In this document: positions 35,074-48,020 of the stretch, one piece after another
Position numbering within the stretch: position 1 is the first letter of the stretch
Layout: every line of letters starts with the position of its first letter
NCBI GenBank assembly: GCA_022376925.1
Contig: JAIOJX010000003.1
Span: forward strand, 35,393,874-35,457,873
Length of the DNA: 64,000 nt
Direction of reading: 5' to 3'
From: Tragulus kanchil
Lineage: Eukaryota; Chordata; Mammalia; Artiodactyla; Tragulidae
Made by a program: the position numbers and the translations under genes
Notes under the pieces: generated by a model
What the model was told of the DNA's origin: nothing
What the model saw: the letters and a program-made list of their open reading frames with translations, nothing else
Databases searched by the model: none

Positions 35074-36961
35074 TGTCTCATGACCCAGTACTTAATATTT
35101 ATGGCACAAGAAGGTTTTAATAGTTAGAAACTAAAAATAAAATTTAGCCTTGATTTAACCAAAGTGACATTAAGTGTCAATATTTCAGTCCAATTGCTCG
35201 ATGTATATCTATTTTTTCCTCTTTGTAGGTGGGTTGATAAAGGCCATTCACTTTTACTTAGCATCCCTTATGGTTTTGTGATTCTCTTTTATGTGAACTG
35301 GAAGCTCTATTTATAGTTTTTCCTTAATTGCACATTCAACCCTGTTCGCATTCCTTATTGCAAGTATGTGGTTAAATCTGAGGGGTTTTTATTCACACCT
35401 TCACATTTTCCCTTCTGGGTATAAAAGAAATCTTTTTAAAAACTGAAGTGCAAGGAATTGTATGTTCATTAGAGTTGACCTGATGGAGATATTTGATTGG
35501 ATAGTCTCCATATGTTACAGTGTACAAGGCATGCAACATATTTTGTCTATATTATGGAAGGAACAGGACCCACTTGAATTTCTCTAGCTTTATTTCAAGG
35601 GAACTGCACCAGTAGAGGGTGGTTAGATATTTTATATGATCATTAACTCACTTGTGCTTAAAGTTTGAGTACAAGGATGCTAAACAGTCTTAAACTGGTT
35701 AACTTCTCCTTATAGAGCTTTGTTTTTTTCTTTATATTTCCTTTATGGTTAAGAACATCACAAAGAAAATTTCTTACTGAAATGAATATTATTGATGGTA
35801 GTAATAACAGGTAGAAAATATTTAAAATAGATTAAATTGATAGTAAAAAATTGAAAACATGCTTCTTTGGACGTGTGTCATTGTCCTCTCTGCATACTGA
35901 AAATAATTAAAATGCCTCAGAAAGGTACCGCCCGAGGCACTAGCTCTTGCTGCTCACATTCACCTGCCTTAGGAGACCAGCTCCAATTCCTCTGGCCAGC
36001 CAGGGAGGAAGGGTGAGCTGTTATAAATGATTTTAATAAATGCAAACTACAAACCAACATTTTAGGTCTTCTAGGGTGACTCTTTAAGTTGATTATCAGT
36101 TTACAAGTTATTTGGTAAATGGCATGCATGAATTTTATAGAAGTAGTGATATTACATGGATCCAACTCTCATTTATCAGTGCGATGTCTCATGACCCAGT
36201 ACTTAATATTTATGGCACAAGAAGGTTTTAATAGTTAGAAACTAAAAATAAAATTTAGCCTTGATTTAACCAAAGTGACATTAAGTGTCAATATTTCAGT
36301 CCAATTGCTCGATGTATATCTATTTTTTCCTCTTTGTAGGTGGGTTGATAAAGGCCATTCACTTTTACTTAGCATCCCTTATGGTTTTGTGATTCTCTTT
36401 TATGTGAACTGGAAGCTCTATTTATAGTTTTTCCTTAATTGCACATTCAACCCTGTTCGCATTCCTTATTGCAAGTATGTGGTTAAATCTGAGGGGTTTT
36501 TATTCACACCTTCACATTTTCCCTTCTGGGTATAAAAGAAATCTTTTTAAAAACTGAAGTGCAAGGAATTGTATGTTCATTAGAGTTGACCTGATGGAGA
36601 TATTTGATTGGATAGTCTCCATATGTTACAGTGTACAAGGCATGCAACATATTTTGTCTATATTATGGAAGGAACAGGACCCACTTGAATTTCTCTAGCT
36701 TTATTTCAAGGGAACTGCACCAGTAGAGGGTGGTTAGATATTTTATATGATCATTAACTCACTTGTGCTTAAAGTTTGAGTACAAGGATGCTAAACAGTC
36801 TTAAACTGGTTAACTTCTCCTTATAGAGCTTTGTTTTTTTCTTTATATTTCCTTTATGGTTAAGAACATCACAAAGAAAATTTCTTACTGAAATGAATAT
36901 TATTGATGGTAGTAATAACAGGTAGAAAATATTTAAAATAGATTAAATTGATAGTAAAAAA
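34745..36961. repeat. Direct duplication 12 (copies 34745-35848 and 35858-36961)
   Basis: The offset is 1113, falling to 1111 after two single-base losses near 35947-35970 (cctgccttagg versus cctgcctgtagg and ctcttgc versus ctctttgc). Spacer ttgaaaa separates the copies. Copy 1 begins 329 bases before the end of duplication 11's second copy. The unit is AT-rich and unclassified. Confidence 0.94.
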
Positions 36962-37123
36962 GCAATTTTAAGTAATGCCTTTGTGTTGGTCTCTCACTCT
37001 TTATGCCCGAGGGTAGGTATCTGAAGGAATACACGCATAAATCTTATTAGTGTTAATAGTCTCAATACCTGAATTCGTTGGCATGTCTCTGAATATGTAA
37101 GTCAGATTGTAACAAAATCATGT

Positions 37124-39312
37124 ACTTGTTCACTTTGCAAAGGTGCACTGGGATGATAAAATGGCAATAACTTATTTTATCTGTAAGGTTTGAGGTTAAG
37201 CAATATTAATGGTTGGTTAATGGCTTAATGAGTGGGCTACAAACCATTTAAGCATGCAATGAACCTTAGCTTTTCAATGACTTTCCTAATGAAAGATCTA
37301 TATGACTGCATGTCTTCTGTCACAATAGAGATTGTAGGGAAGGTACCTAATCAATGGTGATGGTAAATCAATTGATCTGTAACCCTGTTTTCATACAGTG
37401 AGAAAGATATGGAGAGAACATTTTACTATAGCTTTATTTTCAGCTGAAGATCAATAAATAAAAGAGACAGCTCACTATTTGAAAATGTTCCCTGTTACTT
37501 GGCTTCGAAAGCCAAGGCAGGCAGATTGATGTCCAATTTCATAGATGTGTCAGTTTCCTTTGTCACGTCTCAAAGATTTAAAGTTCTTCAGAATTAAATA
37601 GATGATAGAGAATATCTGCGAATCTAGACTTTATTGTCATGACGAAGCTTTAGATTGAAGATAAAGCTGTGGCATGATAAAAAATTTCTATTTGGCTTTA
37701 TAATATTCATGGATACCATTTCTAAATTGTCTATTGAAGAAAAGATTCTATTCTTCTTATTGGCTGACTTTCAGAAAAATGTGGAACATATGAAACTAAT
37801 CATAAAACTAGTAATGCTAGCATTTCAAAATGTAAGAAAATGAAAACACAAGCCACAAACTGCAAGGAAAGATACGCAAAACACCTATCTGATATGGAAC
37901 TTACATCCAAAATACACAAAGAACTCTGAAAATTCCACAATAAAAAAATAAAATTCAATTTAAAATTGAGCAAAAGAGCTGAACTGATACTTGACCATAG
38001 ATAACAAATAAACACATGAAAATACAGTCAATGCCATTAGTGATTAGGGAGAGAAATGAAAACTTCAGTGAGAGAGTATTGAAAGAAAGACTAAACTAAA
38101 AGGAGCTGAGAATACCGAGTGATGGAGAGGTGTGGAGCAATCGGAACTCTCATAAGACGTCGGTAGAAATTCAGTCAGTGCTACAGCTTTTGGTAAACAG
38201 TTTGGCAGGGTAGGAACCGGAATCACTTGTTCACTTTGCAAAGGTGCACTGGGATGATAAAATGGCAATAACTTATTTTATCTGTAAGGTTTGAGGTTAA
38301 GCAATATTAATGGTTGGTTAATGGCTTAATGAGTGGGCTACAAACCATTTAAGCATGCAATGAACCTTAGCTTTTCAATGACTTTCCTAATGAAAGATCT
38401 ATATGACTGCATGTCTTCTGTCACAATAGAGATTGTAGGGAAGGTACCTAATCAATGGTGATGGTAAATCAATTGATCTGTAACCCTGTTTTCATACAGT
38501 GAGAAAGATATGGAGAGAACATTTTACTATAGCTTTATTTTCAGCTGAAGATCAATAAATAAAAGAGACAGCTCACTATTTGAAAATGTTCCCTGTTACT
38601 TGGCTTCGAAAGCCAAGGCAGGCAGATTGATGTCCAATTTCATAGATGTGTCAGTTTCCTTTGTCACGTCTCAAAGATTTAAAGTTCTTCAGAATTAAAT
38701 AGATGATAGAGAATATCTGCGAATCTAGACTTTATTGTCATGACGAAGCTTTAGATTGAAGATAAAGCTGTGGCATGATAAAAAATTTCTATTTGGCTTT
38801 ATAATATTCATGGATACCATTTCTAAATTGTCTATTGAAGAAAAGATTCTATTCTTCTTATTGGCTGACTTTCAGAAAAATGTGGAACATATGAAACTAA
38901 TCATAAAACTAGTAATGCTAGCATTTCAAAATGTAAGAAAATGAAAACACAAGCCACAAACTGCAAGGAAAGATACGCAAAACACCTATCTGATATGGAA
39001 CTTACATCCAAAATACACAAAGAACTCTGAAAATTCCACAATAAAAAAATAAAATTCAATTTAAAATTGAGCAAAAGAGCTGAACTGATACTTGACCATA
39101 GATAACAAATAAACACATGAAAATACAGTCAATGCCATTAGTGATTAGGGAGAGAAAATGAAAACTTCAGTGAGAGAGTATTGAAAGAAAGACTAAACTA
39201 AAAGGAGCTGAGAATACCGAGTGATGGAGAGGGTGTGGAGCAATCGGAACTCTCATAAGACGTCGGTAGAAATTCAGTCAGTGCTACAGCTTTTTGGTAA
39301 ACAGTTTGGCAG
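37124..39312. repeat. Direct duplication 13 (copies 37124-38208 and 38225-39312)
   Basis: The offset is 1101, rising to 1104 by the end through single-base homopolymer indels (gagaaatga/gagaaaatga, gaggtg/gagggtg, cttttgg/ctttttgg). The 16-base spacer ggtaggaaccggaatc is a poor match to either flank. The second half of the unit is an old L1 3' region. Confidence 0.94.
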
Positions 39313-39810
39313 TTTGATATACCATTAAACAAACACCATACATCCAGCAATCCAACTCCTAGGTATTTACCCAGGAAAAATACAATCTACATTTAAACAA
39401 ATGCTCATGAATGTTTACAATTTACTCATAAGGGCAAAAAATAGAGACCACCCCAAGAGCTGCTTGGAAATATTCATGCAATGGAATAAAGCAAGAAAGA
39501 GCTATAAACTCCTGATATCTACCCTATTGTATATACATCTCAAGTGTGTTATGCTAAATGAAAGGAGTCAAACACAAAAGGCTACACAGTGGATGATTTC
39601 ATTTCCATGAAATTCTTGAAAAGAGGGCAGAAAACAGGTGAGCTCTTGGCAAGAGCTAGGAACTGGGGAGAGCTTGACTATTAAAGGCCATGGGGAAAGA
39701 ACTTTTCTCTATCTTAATGATAATAGGATTTCATAAATGTACGTATTTGTCAAAACTCATGGAATGTTATACTAAAAAGGGTATATTTTATTACATGTAA
39801 GATATAATTC
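38950..39810 (+). mobile_element. Old L1 LINE, ORF2 end and 3' UTR
   Basis: gcaaaacacctatctgatat, ccaaaatacacaaagaactc, gtaaacagtttggcagtttg, ccagcaatccaactcctagg, tacccaggaaaaatacaatc and atgctaaatgaaaggagtca keep the order of L1 ORF2 tail and 3' UTR. It is heavily mutated with no open frame. The first-copy part at about 37850-38208 stops abruptly at the duplication junction. Confidence 0.75.
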
Positions 39811-39943
39811 TATAAGCTTAAAATTGCAATAACAGAACTAGCAAAAGAAGTTATCAAAAATTATGATCTTTCAAAAATTGAATATATACATGTTTTAACC
39901 CTTTACCTGCAGAGGAGATAGTTAACCTCTGACTAGTCTAGGG

Positions 39944-40279
39944 TAGGGGTTGACAGACGTCAGCCCATAGGCCAAATACGTTCCCCCCTGCCAAACTTTT
40001 TTTTTGGCCTCACTCCACAGATTGTGGGATCTTACTTTCCCCACCAGGTATTGCATCTAAACCCTCAGCAGTGAGAGTGTGGAGTCTTAACCACTGAACT
40101 GCCAGGGTATTCTCCACTTATTTACATAAATAAAGTTTTATTGGAACATAGTCAAACTTTGTTTATGGATCCTTTCACATTCCAATGGCAAAGTTGAGAA
40201 TTTGTGATATAGATCCTATGGCCCATAAATCCTCAGATGTTTATCATCTGGCCTTTTCCAGAAGGTCGTTGACCTCTGG
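39944..40279. mobile_element. hAT-Charlie-like DNA transposon relic with nested SINE
   Basis: The left end aggggttgacagacgtcag and right end ggtcgttgacctctggc form an imperfect terminal inverted repeat. The interior ataaagttttattggaacat, aatggcaaagttgagaattt, ctatggcccataaa and tttatcatctggccttttcc fits a common mammalian MER1-type non-autonomous element. A tRNA-derived SINE splits it at 39997. Confidence 0.6.
39997..40113 (-). mobile_element. tRNA-derived SINE fragment, minus strand
   Basis: A T-run, ggcctcactccacagattgt, gggatcttactttccccacc, ggagtcttaaccactgaact and gccagggtat read as the reverse complement of a short tRNA-derived artiodactyl SINE. It lies inside the hAT-like relic and is therefore younger. 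Confidence 0.65.
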
Positions 40280-40337
40280 CTAAATATCACATTCTTTAAA
40301 ACTTGATAGCCTTATGTAATTTACTATGTTCTTAAAG

Positions 40338-40553
40338 ATACTCATGGTGGCTCAGTGGTAAAGAATCTGCCTGCAATGCAGGAGACATGGAGGCGCAGGT
40401 TCAATCCCTGGATCCAGAAGGTCCACTGGAGAAGGAAATGGTAACCCACTCCAGTAATCTTGCCTGGGAGATCCCATGGACAGAGAAGCCTGGTAGGCCA
40501 CAGTCCAAGCGATCACAAAAAAAACAGACACAACTGAGTCACTAAACAGCACA
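40338..40553 (+). mobile_element. Bov-tA SINE
   Basis: catggtggctcagtggtaaa, ctgcctgcaatgcaggagac, gcaggttcaatccctgg, then the Bov-A body to agacacaactgagtcac and a taaacagcac tail. Confidence 0.92.
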
Positions 40554-42145
40554 TTCTATTCTGTATCACACTTCTCTCAATTAGAAGCAGAAATGTCAAC
40601 TGATATGGAGAATATGACTTGCATTTCAAAGTCACAAGTATGATGTGTCTCCAGCTTTTTGTGAAGTTTAGATTACTATCTGGATATTATTTATTATGTT
40701 TTAGTCTGGCACATATATCATTATAGATCACATTGCAACATAGAAACATTCTTTGGGAGCTTTAAGCTCTATATCACCTTTAGAGATCTTTGGGTATGTA
40801 TAGAGTTTCTCTAGAGCAAGCTGGTGCACGACCACCTTCAGAAGTCAGACTACGGATCTGGAGCCCTGTGCTGACAGTGCAGTAGACTCATCAATATATT
40901 TTGTGTCATCTCATGTGTACTGAAAAGCTAGAAACATAATCTCCCCACAGGCCACTGGAGATATAGAACAAATCACACAAAATACTGTCAACACAACGTA
41001 ATACGACTAGCTGTACCTCCCACATGCTCAGCAAGCCCAGCCTGGCTCATGAATACAAACCTCTAGGTGGGAAGAAGCCTATCAGCTTCCAGAATGTGGG
41101 CTCAGGATGACAGGGGGGAAAATGCTTTCATCAATTTAATGACAATGAAGATACTTGGAGGCTGTTGTGGGCACTATTCATTGGATGACATACTGCTCAG
41201 GTCACATCTTTTATCTCCCTGGTACCTAGTATCATATATTAGTCTGATTTCAACAGAAAGTATTTGATACAAAGAATGTGTAGATCATATTTTCATGTAG
41301 CAGAGAAGTATTGAGGTACTCAAACATTGATAGAACGTTTTTGTCACCATGTTTTCTATCAATGGCAATAATCATAAACCTTTGGAAAGCTGCACAATAA
41401 TAATAATAATAGAAGTTGTCATTTATTTATCTCCTGTCACATGGCAGGCCCACCTTTATGCATGAATACTGAATGAGTACAGGCAAAATACATGGTGTAG
41501 AAATCTTAAAACTATGAGTGTCTGCATTTTTTCATGTTTGTTTAGATAGCTTTGACTTTTCAATAACATTTGCAGATTATCAAGTTGGTGTTAAGCAGGT
41601 TTGCCTTCCAGTTTTCTTACGTTAATAGCTTACTGAATCCTCTTTGATGATCTTAAAAGCTTTATGACTTCAAAATTTTTAAGATTTAGAAGAGTTTGTC
41701 TATGTTAAATACGCACTCTAAAGCCAAAGCATTGTAATTCTCCACAAAACTCAAAATCAGTCTTATGACTTCTGAGCTTGCTTGTCTGAAACATCAACTT
41801 CTGTGAGTGCCTGGGCACTGACTGTCTATAGAACAGTGAGTTGTATATTTGCAGGAGGCAGAAAATGAATAAGAGATCATTCTCTTTCCTCTTTGGAAGT
41901 GTACATGCAATGTCTTCATTATAATATGAAGTACATTCTCGCTCCCTGTTCCTGCTACATAATAAGGATGTCAGTCAATCACAGCAGCCTAGCTAACTTT
42001 GTACTACCAGAACCCAGAAAGATGCATTTCTCCTAAGGGTTGACTGCTAACAGTGTCAGGGACAATGTCAAATGGTATCTCAAAAATTACTCATTAAATC
42101 CACATGTAAGAAGCTATCTGTAAATAAGTTATTTTCTAGGACAAC
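40554..42145. other. Unduplicated stretch, nothing recognised
   Basis: About 1.6 kb of AT-rich DNA with a short (aat)n patch at 41397-41411. No gene, RNA or identifiable repeat. Confidence 0.6.
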
Positions 42146-44305
42146 AAATATGGCTCAAGTTAAACATGAAATAAAGAAATTGAAATGTTAAACTGTGTGT
42201 CTGCCCTTTCTACAGTCCTTGTCCTATTGTGAACAACAGGTAACTGTTGTAATCTGTAAGTGTGCTTTCTTTAAAATGTGGGTAGAAAATCCTTAAGCAT
42301 TTCAGAACTATCTTGAATTCTTACAGATACCTGGAAGTGTCTTAAGTGTCTTAAGACACAAGAGCTCTTAAGAAAAACTAGCCTGGGAATAGATAGCTAA
42401 GATCTGATTCATAAATCATGAGTGATAGTGTAGTGGCCTCTCTTTTCAAATGATAGTGAAAAATATTTGATTACATTTTCTAAACTAAAGCTTACCCTTT
42501 CTTCTGAAATAAGGCAGAGAGGGGATTCTTCCCATCTTGCAGATGCATAAACAAATTCAGAAAAGGTAGCAAATATACCCACTACTGAGAAATGCACTAC
42601 CATTAAGGGGGCAGTGTGGCAAGTTAGACTTTAAACTAAATCACTGAGGAATGAGGAAGGAGATGAGGGAACAACTGAGAAACAAAAGAATTAAAAATTA
42701 AATGGAAATGTGTTATCTTGGAAGCCCCATAATGTAAAAAAATACTTCTAGAAATTACTTCCATAAAGATTTCCTAACATTTACATACATAGGAAAGTAG
42801 AGATTTTTCCATGCTGTAATTCTTAAATTTATTTTTTTATGTATACCTCTTAGTAATGTGATAGCAACATGGAAAATAATTTTTTGAAACTTTTTTCTTA
42901 GAGAGGGGACCAAATTTAGCACGCAGATGACTTGTGCTAAGTGATGGAAGCAAGGGAAGTTTCCTCGTGTGTTCAGGGTAAGGATTCTATTGCTATCACA
43001 ACTGCATCCGATTCACAAAACAGAATATTAGAACTATTTAAAATGTTATATGATCTAAACTAATTGACCCTATTGCAGGTGGGAAATCTGAGTTCAAGAC
43101 AGTGAAGTTACTGACATAAACCTGGGTTTTGTTCAGTGTGTCAAAATGTTGATGTCTGATTTGTTTTCCTTAATATTTTTTTTCCTGTCTTTTCTTTGCC
43201 GCATAGCCTCAGTTCCAGGATGTTTTTAAAAAAGACAAAATATGGCTCAAGTTAAACATGAAATAAAGAAATTGAAATGTTAAACTGTGTGTCTGCCCTT
43301 TCTACAGTCCTTGTCCTATTGTGAACAACAGGTAACTGTTGTAATCTGTAAGTGTGCTTTCTTTAAAATGTGGGTAGAAAATCCTTAAGCATTTCAGAAC
43401 TATCTTGAATTCTTACAGATACCTGGAAGTGTCTTAAGTGTCTTAAGACACAAGAGCTCTTAAGAAAAACTAGCCTGGGAATAGATAGCTAAGATCTGAT
43501 TCATAAATCATGAGTGATAGTGTAGTGGCCTCTCTTTTCAAATGATAGTGAAAAATATTTGATTACATTTTCTAAACTAAAGCTTACCCCTTTCTTCTGA
43601 AATAAGGCAGAGAGGGCATTCTTCCCATCTTGCAGATGCATAAACAAATTCAGAAAAGGTAGCAAATATACCCACTACTGAGAAATGCACTACCATTAAG
43701 GGGGCAGTGTGGCAAGTTAGACTTTAAACTAAATCACTGAGGAATGAGGAAGGAGATGAGGGAACAACTGAGAAACAAAAGAATTAAAAATTAAATGGAA
43801 ATGTGTTATCTTGGAAGCCCCATAATGTAAAAAAATACTTCTAGAAATTACTTCCATAAAGATTTCCTAACATTTACATACATAGGAAAGTAGAGATTTT
43901 TCCATGCTGTAATTCTTAAATTTATTTTTTTATGTATACCTCTTAGTAATGTGATAGCAACATGGAAAATAATTTTTTGAAACTTTTTTCTTAGAGAGGG
44001 GACCAAATTTAGCACGCAGATGACTTGTGCTAAGTGATGGAAGCAAGGGAAGTTTCCTCGTGTGTTCAGGGTAAGGATTCTATTGCTATCACAACTGCAT
44101 CCGATTCACAAAACAGAATATTAGAACTATTTAAAAATGTTATATGATCTAAACTAATTGACCCTATTGCAGGTGGGAAATCTGAGTTCAAGACAGTGAA
44201 GTTACTGACATAAACCTGGGTTTTGTTCAGTGTGTCAAAATGTTGATGTCTGATTTGTTTTCCTTAATATTTCCCCTGTCTTTTCTTTGCGCATGCTCAG
44301 TTGTA
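42146..44305. repeat. Direct duplication 14 (copies 42146-43214 and 43238-44305)
   Basis: The offset is 1092. The trailing edge of copy 1 is damaged: ttttttttcctgtc versus tttcccctgtc, and gccgcatagcctcagttcc where copy 2 reads gcgcatgctcagttgtatcc. The latter is the start of an ordinary reversed Bov-tA, so copy 2 holds the undamaged version. Interior changes include ggggattc versus gggcattc. Confidence 0.93.
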
Positions 44306-44490
44306 TCCAACTCTTTGCAACCACAGGCACTGTAGCCCACCAGGCTCCTTTGTGCATGGAATTTTCCAGGCAAGAATACTGGAGTGGGTTGCCATTTCCT
44401 TCTCCATGGAATCTTCCCAAGCCAAGGATCTTACCCACATCTTCTACATTAGCAGGCAGATTCTTTACCACTGGGCCACCTGGGAAGCCA
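44291..44490 (-). mobile_element. Bov-tA SINE, minus strand
   Basis: gcatgctcagttgtatccaa, gtagcccaccaggctccttt, caggcaagaatactggagtg, ccatttccttctccatgg and ccactgggccacctgggaag form a complete reverse-complemented Bov-tA. Confidence 0.92.
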
Positions 44491-44871
44491 ATATCTTCTC
44501 ATTAGGCAGTGGCTTAATGTAGTACTAAGAGTGGCCTCTTAGTTGTTTGTAATTTACAGATGATGTATTTCATTACTAAATGTGTTTAATGAAATTAATT
44601 TTTTTTTACCTAGACTAGAAGGTCCTATAAAAGGAAAATGTTCCCAACTGCATTGTCTGGGCAGCAGTAACGGTGTAAAAATGGACAAAGTAAAAAGTGG
44701 CACAAGGACTGACCTTTTGATGAAATGGTGGGAGAAACTAAAGTTACTCTTTCACTACCTTCCTAGACACTGTTCTGTCCCTTTCTAAGCCTATAAACTA
44801 TCTGATAGTCATCATCATTTTGGAGAAAATTTCTGTCCATATTGTTGTAAACTAAGATCAACAAAGTATTG
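44491..44871. other. Non-coding stretch, nothing recognised
   Basis: Sits between two SINEs; no repeat family or supported gene. Confidence 0.6.
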
Positions 44872-45190
44872 GAGCTTCCCAGTGGCTCAATGATAAAGAA
44901 TATGCCTGTCAATACAGGGGACATGGGTTCAATCCCTGGTCTGGGAAGATCCCACATGCCATGGGGCACCTAAGTCCCTATGCCACGACTACTGAGCTCA
45001 TGCTCTAGAGCCCAGGAGCTACAATTACTGAGCCCACATGTTACAAATAATGAACTTGGGTGCCTTAGAGTTCATACTCTGCAGCAGGAGATGCCACCAA
45101 AATGAGAAGTGTATGTACCACAATTAGAAAGTAGCCCAAGCAGCAACAAAGACCCAGCACAGCCAAAAATAAATAAATAAATTTTAAAAA
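44872..45190 (+). mobile_element. CHR-type SINE (SINE2/BTALUL-like)
   Basis: gagcttcccagtggctcaat, ggttcaatccctggtctggg, agatcccacatgccatgggg, then repeated cactactgagc-type modules, gacccagcacagccaaaaat and a (aaat)n tail. This is the standard layout of the tRNA-derived CHR-type SINE of cattle and relatives. It differs from the 21614-type body. Confidence 0.85.
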
Positions 45191-45439
45191 ACAATGAAAG
45201 AATGGCTTGTCTGAGTATATATCTCCTCATGTATATAGGTCCATCAAAAGTTTCAAAATCATTCACTGATCCTCAAAGACAGAAAAATTCTTACAATCTA
45301 AAGGAATGGGGATATGTTCAAATCGATGACATGTCAAACAATATGATTCGGTTCAGATTCACAATTGTTTGTTGAAGCCCTGATGTGTTCACATTAAATA
45401 TACAGAAGTAAACTACTTTGTATCTAGTTTGTGTATGCC

Positions 45440-45654
45440 TTCTAAGTCATTCAGTCATGTCTGACTCTTAGCAACCCCGTGGACCCGTAGCCCACCAGGC
45501 TCCTCCGTCCCTGAGATTCTCCAGGCAGGAATACTGGAATGAGTTGCCATGCCCTCCTCAAGGGGATCTTCCCGACCTAGGGATCAAACCTGTGTCTCTT
45601 ATGTCTCTTGCATTGGCAAGCAGGTTCTTTACCACTCATGCCACCTGGGAAGTT
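45440..45654 (-). mobile_element. Bov-tA SINE, minus strand
   Basis: aagtcattcagtcatgtctg, gcaaccccgtggacccgtag, caggcaggaatactggaatg, gatcttcccgacctaggg and gccacctgggaag form a full reverse-complemented element. The duplicate is 46615-46829. Confidence 0.92.
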
Positions 45655-45766
45655 GACGTCTTCTTTAGCACTGATATATTGCAGGGAGGCACTGTGACTT
45701 GTTCCCCTCTAGTAGACAAGAAAATCACCAAATCTACTGGAAAAGTGTAGTTTAAAAGTTAATTCC

Positions 45767-45872
45767 TAAATGCATGGAACCAGATTCTAGCTCTGCCACT
45801 TTCTAGCTGTATTACCTTGGTAAACTCTCTTAATTTTGATGGGTCTCTTACCTAGGGTGACGGCATTATCTG
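45767..45872 (+). mobile_element. MIR SINE relic
   Basis: ccagattctagctctgccac, tttctagctgtattaccttg and gtaaactctcttaatttt match the MIR core (ctctgccacttactagctg, tgaccttgggcaa). It is a degraded ancient SINE. The duplicate is 46942-47047. Confidence 0.7.
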
Positions 45873-46038
45873 ATCCCAAGGCAGTCCTGGTTCATAAGTG
45901 TTGTCCTTGATTGTCCTGTCTCTCCCTCTCAACAGTTTCTCATTATTTATATTCATTTGATCACCTTACACCTTATTTCATCTTTAAAAATTAGATTGAC
46001 CATGCCAACATCAGAAGTGGTTGTAAGAACTGAACAAA

Positions 46039-46062
46039 TGTGTGTGTGTGTGTCTGTGTGTG
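46039..46062. repeat. (TG)n microsatellite
   Basis: A gtgtgtgtg run with one c interruption. It recurs unchanged in the second copy of duplication 15 near 47214-47236, an unexpectedly stable length for a microsatellite if the duplication were old. Confidence 0.85.
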
Positions 46063-46096
46063 CACGAAAAATATTGCCTAAATGTATGTAAATAGA

Positions 46097-46229
46097 AGGT
46101 TTCTGTGGTAGTTCAGATGATGAAGAATCTGCCTACAATTCTTTTGCAGGTTGAACCCCTGGATTGGGAAGATTCCCCCAAAGGAGATGGTTACTCACTT
46201 CAATATTCTTGCCTGGAGAATTCCATGGA
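46097..46229 (+). mobile_element. Bov-tA SINE, 3'-truncated
   Basis: aggtttctgtggtagttcag, gaatctgcctacaattc, gttgaacccctggattggg, tcttgcctggagaattccat. The sequence stops at catgga, so the cagaggagcctgg and gtcacaaag parts are missing. The duplicate is 47271-47403. Confidence 0.85.
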
Positions 46230-47616
46230 ATTTTTAAAAATAAGAAATACAACTAATGAATATCAGATTACTGGAGAATGGAGATTTAATTGCTATTTTT
46301 AAATATATCCTCCTTAGCATGTGCACAAGGTTATTCCCTGATCCTGAATTTATTTTTCATAGTATGAACTTATATATTAACAGTTTTTACCAATATCTCT
46401 ACATGGCAGAAATATATCCCATGTCCAAATAAGTATATTTCAGATCCTCAAAGACAGAAAAATTCTTACAATCTAAAGGAATGGGGATATGTTCAAATCG
46501 ATGACATGTCAAACAATATGATTCGGTTCAGATTCACAATTGTTTGTTGAAGCCCTGATGTGTTCACATTAAATATACAGAAGTAAACTACTTTGTATCT
46601 AGTTTGTGTATGCCTTCTAAGTCATTCAGTCATGTCTGACTCTTAGCAACCCCGTGGACCCGTAGCCCACCAGGCTCCTCCGTCCCTGAGATTCTCCAGG
46701 CAGGAATACTGGAATGAGTTGCCATGCCCTCCTCAAGGGGATCTTCCCGACCTAGGGATCAAACCTGTGTCTCTTATGTCTCTTGCATTGGCAAGCAGGT
46801 TCTTTACCACTCATGCCACCTGGGAAGTTGACGTCTTCTTTAGCACTGATATATTGCAGGGAGGCACTGTGACTTGTTCCCCTCTAGTAGACAAGAAAAT
46901 CACCAAATCTACTGGAAAAGTGTAGTTTAAAAGTTAATTCCTAAATGCATGGAACCAGATTCTAGCTCTGCCACTTTCTAGCTGTATTACCTTGGTAAAC
47001 TCTCTTAATTTTGATGGGTCTCTTACCTAGGGTGACGGCATTATCTGATCCCAAGGCAGTCCTGGTTCATAAGTGTTGTCCTTGATTGTCCTGTCTCTCC
47101 TCTCAACAGTTTCTCATTATTTATATTCATTTGATCACCTTACACCTTATTTCATCTTTAAAAATTAGATTGACCATGCCAACATCAGAAGTGGTTGTAA
47201 GAACTGAACAAATGTGTGTGTGTGTGTCTGTGTGTGCACGAAAAATATTGCCTAAATGTATGTAAATAGAAGGTTTCTGTGGTAGTTCAGATGATGAAGA
47301 ATCTGCCTACAATTCTTTTGCAGGTTGAACCCCTGGATTGGGAAGATTCCCCCAAAGGAGATGGTTACTCACTTCAATATTCTTGCCTGGAGAATTCCAT
47401 GGAATTTTTAAAAATAAGAAATACAACTAATGAATATCAGATTACTGGAGAATGGAGATTTAATTGCTATTTTTAAATATATCCTCCTTAGCATGTGCAC
47501 AAGGTTATTCCCTGATCCTGAATTTATTTTTCATAGTATGAACTTATATATTAACAGTTTTTACCAATATCTCTACATGGCAGAAATATATCCCATGTCC
47601 AAATAAGTATATTTCA

Positions 47617-48020
47617 GGTATCCAATGACATTGACTTTATTTTTTATGTATTTTAAAGTCATTTAAGATATAAGAAATATAGCAATATGAATGACATTTT
47701 TTTGGTAAAATCCAATGGACTTTGTGATCATTTATTTCTTTATCTCCCACAAGAGGGCAGGTAGCCTTTAATATTCTCTCTGAATTACCTATAAAAAAAG
47801 CACAGACCTCATTTCTTAAGCTGCAGAATCCCAGAGACTTATTCTGCTAAACAGCTTTTGTGAAAATATCTCCAGAAAAGAATATGACTTATAAAGGAAG
47901 ACCCAAGATGACCCTTTAATTACCAACATTTGGACTCAAGCTCTTGGAGACTTGGGAGTCTCTCACTTCAATACTTAGCTAAACAGATTAAGATTATGCA
48001 ATAGACCAAACAAACTCAGT
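47617..48020. other. Unduplicated AT-rich stretch
   Basis: Between duplications 15 and 16. No recognised feature. Confidence 0.6.

Larger units (their letters stand above)
45268..47616. repeat. Direct duplication 15, head-to-tail (45268-46442 and 46443-47616)
   Basis: The offset is 1175, falling to 1174 after one lost C (tctccctctc versus tctcctctc at 45925/47100). The junction tatttcagatcctcaaag is clean. Each unit holds a reversed Bov-tA, a MIR, a TG repeat and a truncated Bov-tA. Confidence 0.96.

Noticed and set aside
42500..42600. MIR-like segment (cttgcagatgcataaacaaa)
   Set aside because: Similarity is limited to one short block without the diagnostic gaaactgagg or ctctgccac cores.
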